From positions 7,648,018 to 7,712,017 of the forward strand of contig NC_059417.1 of the NCBI RefSeq assembly GCF_905220565.1: 64,000 nucleotides of DNA, read 5' to 3'. The notes under the pieces were generated by a model that worked only from the letters and a program-made list of their open reading frames with translations, was not told the DNA's origin and made no database searches. Position 1 is the stretch's first letter. Every line of letters begins with the position of its first letter. Position numbers and translations under genes: made by a program. The DNA comes from Melitaea cinxia (taxonomy: Eukaryota; Arthropoda; Insecta; Lepidoptera; Nymphalidae). Below, piece by piece: positions 53,601 to 58,800 of this stretch.

Positions 53601-55819
53601 AAAATAATACTGCTCCCAAATAGTGTTGTATTTCTGTGCCGAAGAGACCATTGGGTAGGGAGCCAAAGCTCCTTGTCGTGGGTAGGATCAACAACGTGCT
53701 TACGATGCTTTTGGTATTGTAAGCGTCCATAGAATACTTTAACTGCTCACCATCGCATGGACCTTAAGCTTATTTAATAACCTTGTAGTAATAAAAAATA
53801 TTAATTTCAAACATAATTAGGGTACAGCTTAGAAGACGCGAAAGTCTGATTTTTTTCGTACGACTAGATCGGCAAACAAACGGTACAGCCCACATGATGG
53901 TAAACCGTTACCAAAGTTTATAGACGCCTGCAACAGCAGAAGCATCGCAAGTGCTTTGCCGAACCAAACCCCGACCTTCTCCAGGAGCTCTGGCCATCTT
54001 ACGCACCCCAGAATCATTTATTTTTCTATGATTTAATACATAATTTATACCATTTTCCATATCAGGTGTACCGCGCCAGTGGAGAAGACTTCCTCTCGGT
54101 AGCTGGAGGTGCCACTTGTGAGGCCGCCGCCTTCCTGTCACGCGGAGCGCAGGTCATAGTGCGCATGCGCGGCCTGCCCTACGATGCGACTCCGCAACAA
54201 GTTGTAAGTTACGATTCAGCCTGTAGCATCTCACAGCTGGCCTAGGCCTCCTATTCTATGTAGAAGAAGGGTCAGACCTTAACCCAGCACGCTGCTCCCC
54301 TGGAAATTGGTGGATATATTCCCAACTAAAAGTAACGATCGCTTTCAGGTGTCTCCGATAATAACTGAAACTGACAATTTCACGTACTCTCGAGGCACGG
54401 TAAGGGTTGTGGGTCACAAGGGCAGTTAACCCCATACTTGAAATAAATATTTCTATAAACACAAATATCCACCCCGAGCGGGTATCGAAACCGCGACTGT
54501 CGGTGTTTAGACACCTATACGGCACACGCGCCATTATACCAGAGCGGTCGTTAATATATGTGTCTTAGACGGTAAATGTAACATACTTTTAATAATTTCC
54601 AGCTCGAATTCTTTTCGACCGGTGACGATCCAGTCCAAGTGCTAGATGGGGCGGAGGGGGTGTTATTCGTGAGGCGAGCGGACGGCAGGGCGACGGGTGA
54701 TGCCTTCGTCCTTTTCGCTAAAGAGGACGACTCGCCCAAGGCGCTTTCCAGACATCGCAAGCTCATTGGAGCTCGATATATAGAGCTGTTCCGGTCTACT
54801 ACTGCAGAAGTGCAACAGGTAACTTATGCTTTAAGATGTTATGTATACCATTCTTAATTTTGTCTCTGAAAATTGATAATATTGATAAATTTCATGTTGT
54901 AAATGTTAAAAAGGAAAATAACAATAAGTTATCACTTAATACATAATTTATACCATTTTTGAACGTTGCTCATTAACATTTTACAAAATATGGAAAAAAA
55001 TCATTCCAGTCCGTTCATTACATTCTGAAATCAATTCTTATAAACACACAAAAACAGCTTCAGTTACAATAAAATACTTTACATAATATCTCATCATAAA
55101 TTAATAAATTCTTTATTAAAATAGGGTCCGAATACACTTAAGTGTTATTGTTCAAAGTATGATATTCATTAAGTTCTACCTATTTGTTAAAAAACTAGAC
55201 ATGCCAAAATATCCAATAATAGCCAATTACCAAAGAAGACATTATAGCTTTGCGGTAATCCTCTAAGATCAAATTGCCTTTTGCAATTTTGGAATAATAT
55301 ATACATTTATAGCGAACATTTGAACTAATAGCACTCCAACAATAATCGTATTGATATTTCTGGCAAAGATTTTGTACATTCGTGTATATATTTTTTTATT
55401 TTCATTTATAAAAAAAAATTTGACCTGACAATAAACAACGCAAACAATAATTGTGTTTGCTGGCAAACGAATAAAAACCGACTTCAATTACATCGACAAG
55501 TAATACAACGTAAGTAGACGAAAAAATAGTCAAGTACATACGCATTATCAAAGATCACTCCGAAAGTTGTAATCAGATCTCGATGAAATTTAAAAGTGAC
55601 CATATTATCCAAGCTTTAGATTATATTAAAAATAATCAAAATCGGAACACCAGTAAAAAGTTATGCGGATTCGAGGGTTTCCTTCGATTTATCTGGGATC
55701 CCATCATCAGATCCTGGTTTCCTTATCATGGTAGCACACTTAGGATATCTCCTTTCCAACTAAAAAAGAATTATCAAAATCGGTTCATAAACGAAGAAGT
55801 TATCCCCGAACATACATAA

Positions 55820-55880
<61 letters not shown>

Positions 55881-58800
55881 TCCTATAAAAAACTCCTCTT
55901 ATAAACCTTCTCTTATAAAACTCCTTTTATAAACCTCCTCCTTTTTTGAAGTCGGTTAAAAATAACTTGGTTGAGCCGTAAATAAGTTACACGCTTACAT
56001 ACATTTTATCAATTAATTTTTGTTCCTGTACATATTCAAACAACTTCGCTAGCATATTCATTAGCAACAAAAAGACAATGTTTTAATATGCTTACAACGA
56101 CTGCAAATATTGTTATATCTTTGCTCTTGAATCGTTTCCTAACTGACGATAAGTAGCCAATTGTTGGCTACAAGCAATCATGACGGAAACAATGTTATCG
56201 CCATTTTAAAATTACGTTAAGTTTAAGAATTGTAATGCAATTTTAGTAAATTCAACCTGCAAGTTGCCCCAAGTAACGATAATTAAATATGACTGGAGCA
56301 AAAAATTCTAATTTTAATACTGATGAAGGATACATTTTAATTAACATAAAGTAATTTCCATATTTAGTACTATTTTGCTAAAAATTAGTAGCAATTTTAC
56401 TTTCGAGTTTGTTTTTTTTTTTTTTTGTAAATTGTTCGTCTTTTATTTTAGTATTAGATTTACTAAAAACATACAAACAAACAACTTTTTTTTTAAATAC
56501 AGAGTCATTGTCGATCTGTATATACATATATGTTACAAATGTGCCGAGGATAATACCTTTATCAAATCTAAAAACTTCGTTTTTGAAGTGAATAATTCGC
56601 AAAAGCAACGCAAACGAAAAAGAACCGACTTCAATTACATCGCAAAGTAATACAACAAAAGTAGACGAAAAAAATTAACAAACGCACTAGTCGTTACTAC
56701 TAGTTTTGAGGGTTTCCCTCGATTTCTCTGAGATTCCATCTTCAGATCCTGGTTTCCTTCTCATGGTACCACACTTGGGATATCTCCTTTCCAACAAAAA
56801 AAGAATTATCAAAATCGGTTTATAAACGACGAAGTTATCCCCGAATAACATAAACAAATATGTATATATACGGTCGAATTGAGTAACCTCCTCCTTTTTT
56901 GAAGTCGGTTAAAAATACATTTTCTAAACCTCACATAAAGTACGTTGTAAATGTTGACTATTTCATTTGTATGTTAAAGAAACATTACATTCATTTTCCT
57001 ACTATTTGTCAAGATTAATATTATTATTACCGTGCGACTTAACGTCGAACAATGCATAATTTGACAATTTGTGGTAATTTTGTCGCTTATGTGCAGCCTG
57101 CCCTTGGAGAGTACGGTAAGATCACCTTGCTTGGGCGCTTAGCCTTAAAAACATTTAGAAAATCACTAAAAATAGTATGCTAATAGTAAAACCAAATTCA
57201 CCACATATGATATATTTGTTATATGCTCGATTTCTATAAACCGAAAAAGTTTTGCTTACAAACCATTAAATGAAGAGCATGTCGAAATTTAGTGTTAATA
57301 CTTTTTTATGTTAGTAAAAAGAAGCGTTTTGCAAACAACTGGGCTTAAGCAATGTACGAAGTTTTTTAGTAATGATGTTCGGGTGAATATAACTCGTAAG
57401 ATTTTTTTTATTCTACGAGATCTACCGCTATTGTCATTTTGAAACTTCCGATATTTCGGCGGAGTCACCGACACCATGGTCACGAGTGACTTGAGTCACA
57501 AAATGACAATGGCGATAAATCCCGTAGAATAAAAAGTGTTCTTAGTGACGGTAGAAATTTATAAACTAATATTTCGTAGGTTCTGAACCGCTCGCTGGAG
57601 ACCCGCAGCAGTCAGGCCAGTACGCCGGCAACTACCAGTGCTCCGACCGAGGGCCTCTTACCCGTGGCTCTGGTACCTCAACATGTTATCACCTCCGGCA
57701 CCGCTAAGGACTGTGTGAGGCTCCGAGGACTGCCGTATGAGGCTCAGGTCAGTGGGGAACGTAGCTGGTGAATTAAATGTAGGAAAACCTATGAAATAAG
57801 TAATCAACCAAAACTGGTCAGTTGTGGGTCAGATATTGAACACGATAAAGAGAATCAAAAATTATGCTTAACTTGGAACTAATATTTTATTTAAATGTTA
57901 CACAATTATTACATAAATCTAAAACTGCACAATCAGCAACCAACCATTCCTATTCCCCCGGCTCTTACCTGACCGTCAACCAAATATAGACTATCCAAAA
58001 TTATGTGCAACATGGGGACAAAATTTTGTTTCATTTTTTAACTTATCTAAGACTGCACACTTGGTAACAACAATCAACAGTCCAGTCCAGATAGTGACGA
58101 TACTAGTGAACACTAGTATAAATTGAATAGGTGTATAAATTTGAGTTTATAGATTTCAAAATTGTAAACACACATATTACCATTTTCTGTAAATGTATAT
58201 TTTTCACACTGGTCGGCTAAAAAAACTACGTATATTATCGGATTGTAATAGCGTTTACTCCGAAAATTTTTTTATTATGACAATTGTTGTACACTCAAAA
58301 CTAATTTATTACTATTCACAGGTTGAACACATACTAACATTTTTGGATGAATTCGCAAAGAATATCGTCATGCAAGGCGTCCACATGGTATACAACGCCC
58401 AAGTGAGTTGTTTTTAAACACAGTTATGAAATAAAATAATTTAAATTCCCTTGTAAGGCAGAAGCATCTTCTGACTTCTCTTTTTGGTATATCTATCTAA
58501 ATCCGTAACGTTACTTCTTAAGATTAAGCCGTTTGGAATTTTGGCCTACTTCCTCAGAATTTCTACAGAGTCTATTTTAACTACTCTACACGACATAAAT
58601 CTAGAAAATTTTATGTGTACGCAACAATTATTGTTCGTTCAATAAATCGATAGTATAAAGTAGAATAAGACTTGTTCATTTTTAGGGTTTTATATTTTCC
58701 AAAAAAAAAATATTCAAATATCAATGTCACCCAGGGTCACCCTAGCGGTGAAGCCTTCATACAGATGGACAGCGAGGCCAGCGCCTTCCTCTGCGCCCAA

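Larger units (their letters stand above)
54819..57579 (+). other. fusilli intron H-I (2.8 kb)
   Basis: GT-AG intron containing two M-family MITE copies, a TA microsatellite inside the first, and an imperfect foldback at 57396-57535. The remaining sequence is AT-rich without a recognisable gene. Confidence 0.8.

Noticed and set aside
54551..54766. 71-codon minus-strand frame over exon H
   Set aside because: Antisense of the RRM2 exon; the plus strand is unambiguous.
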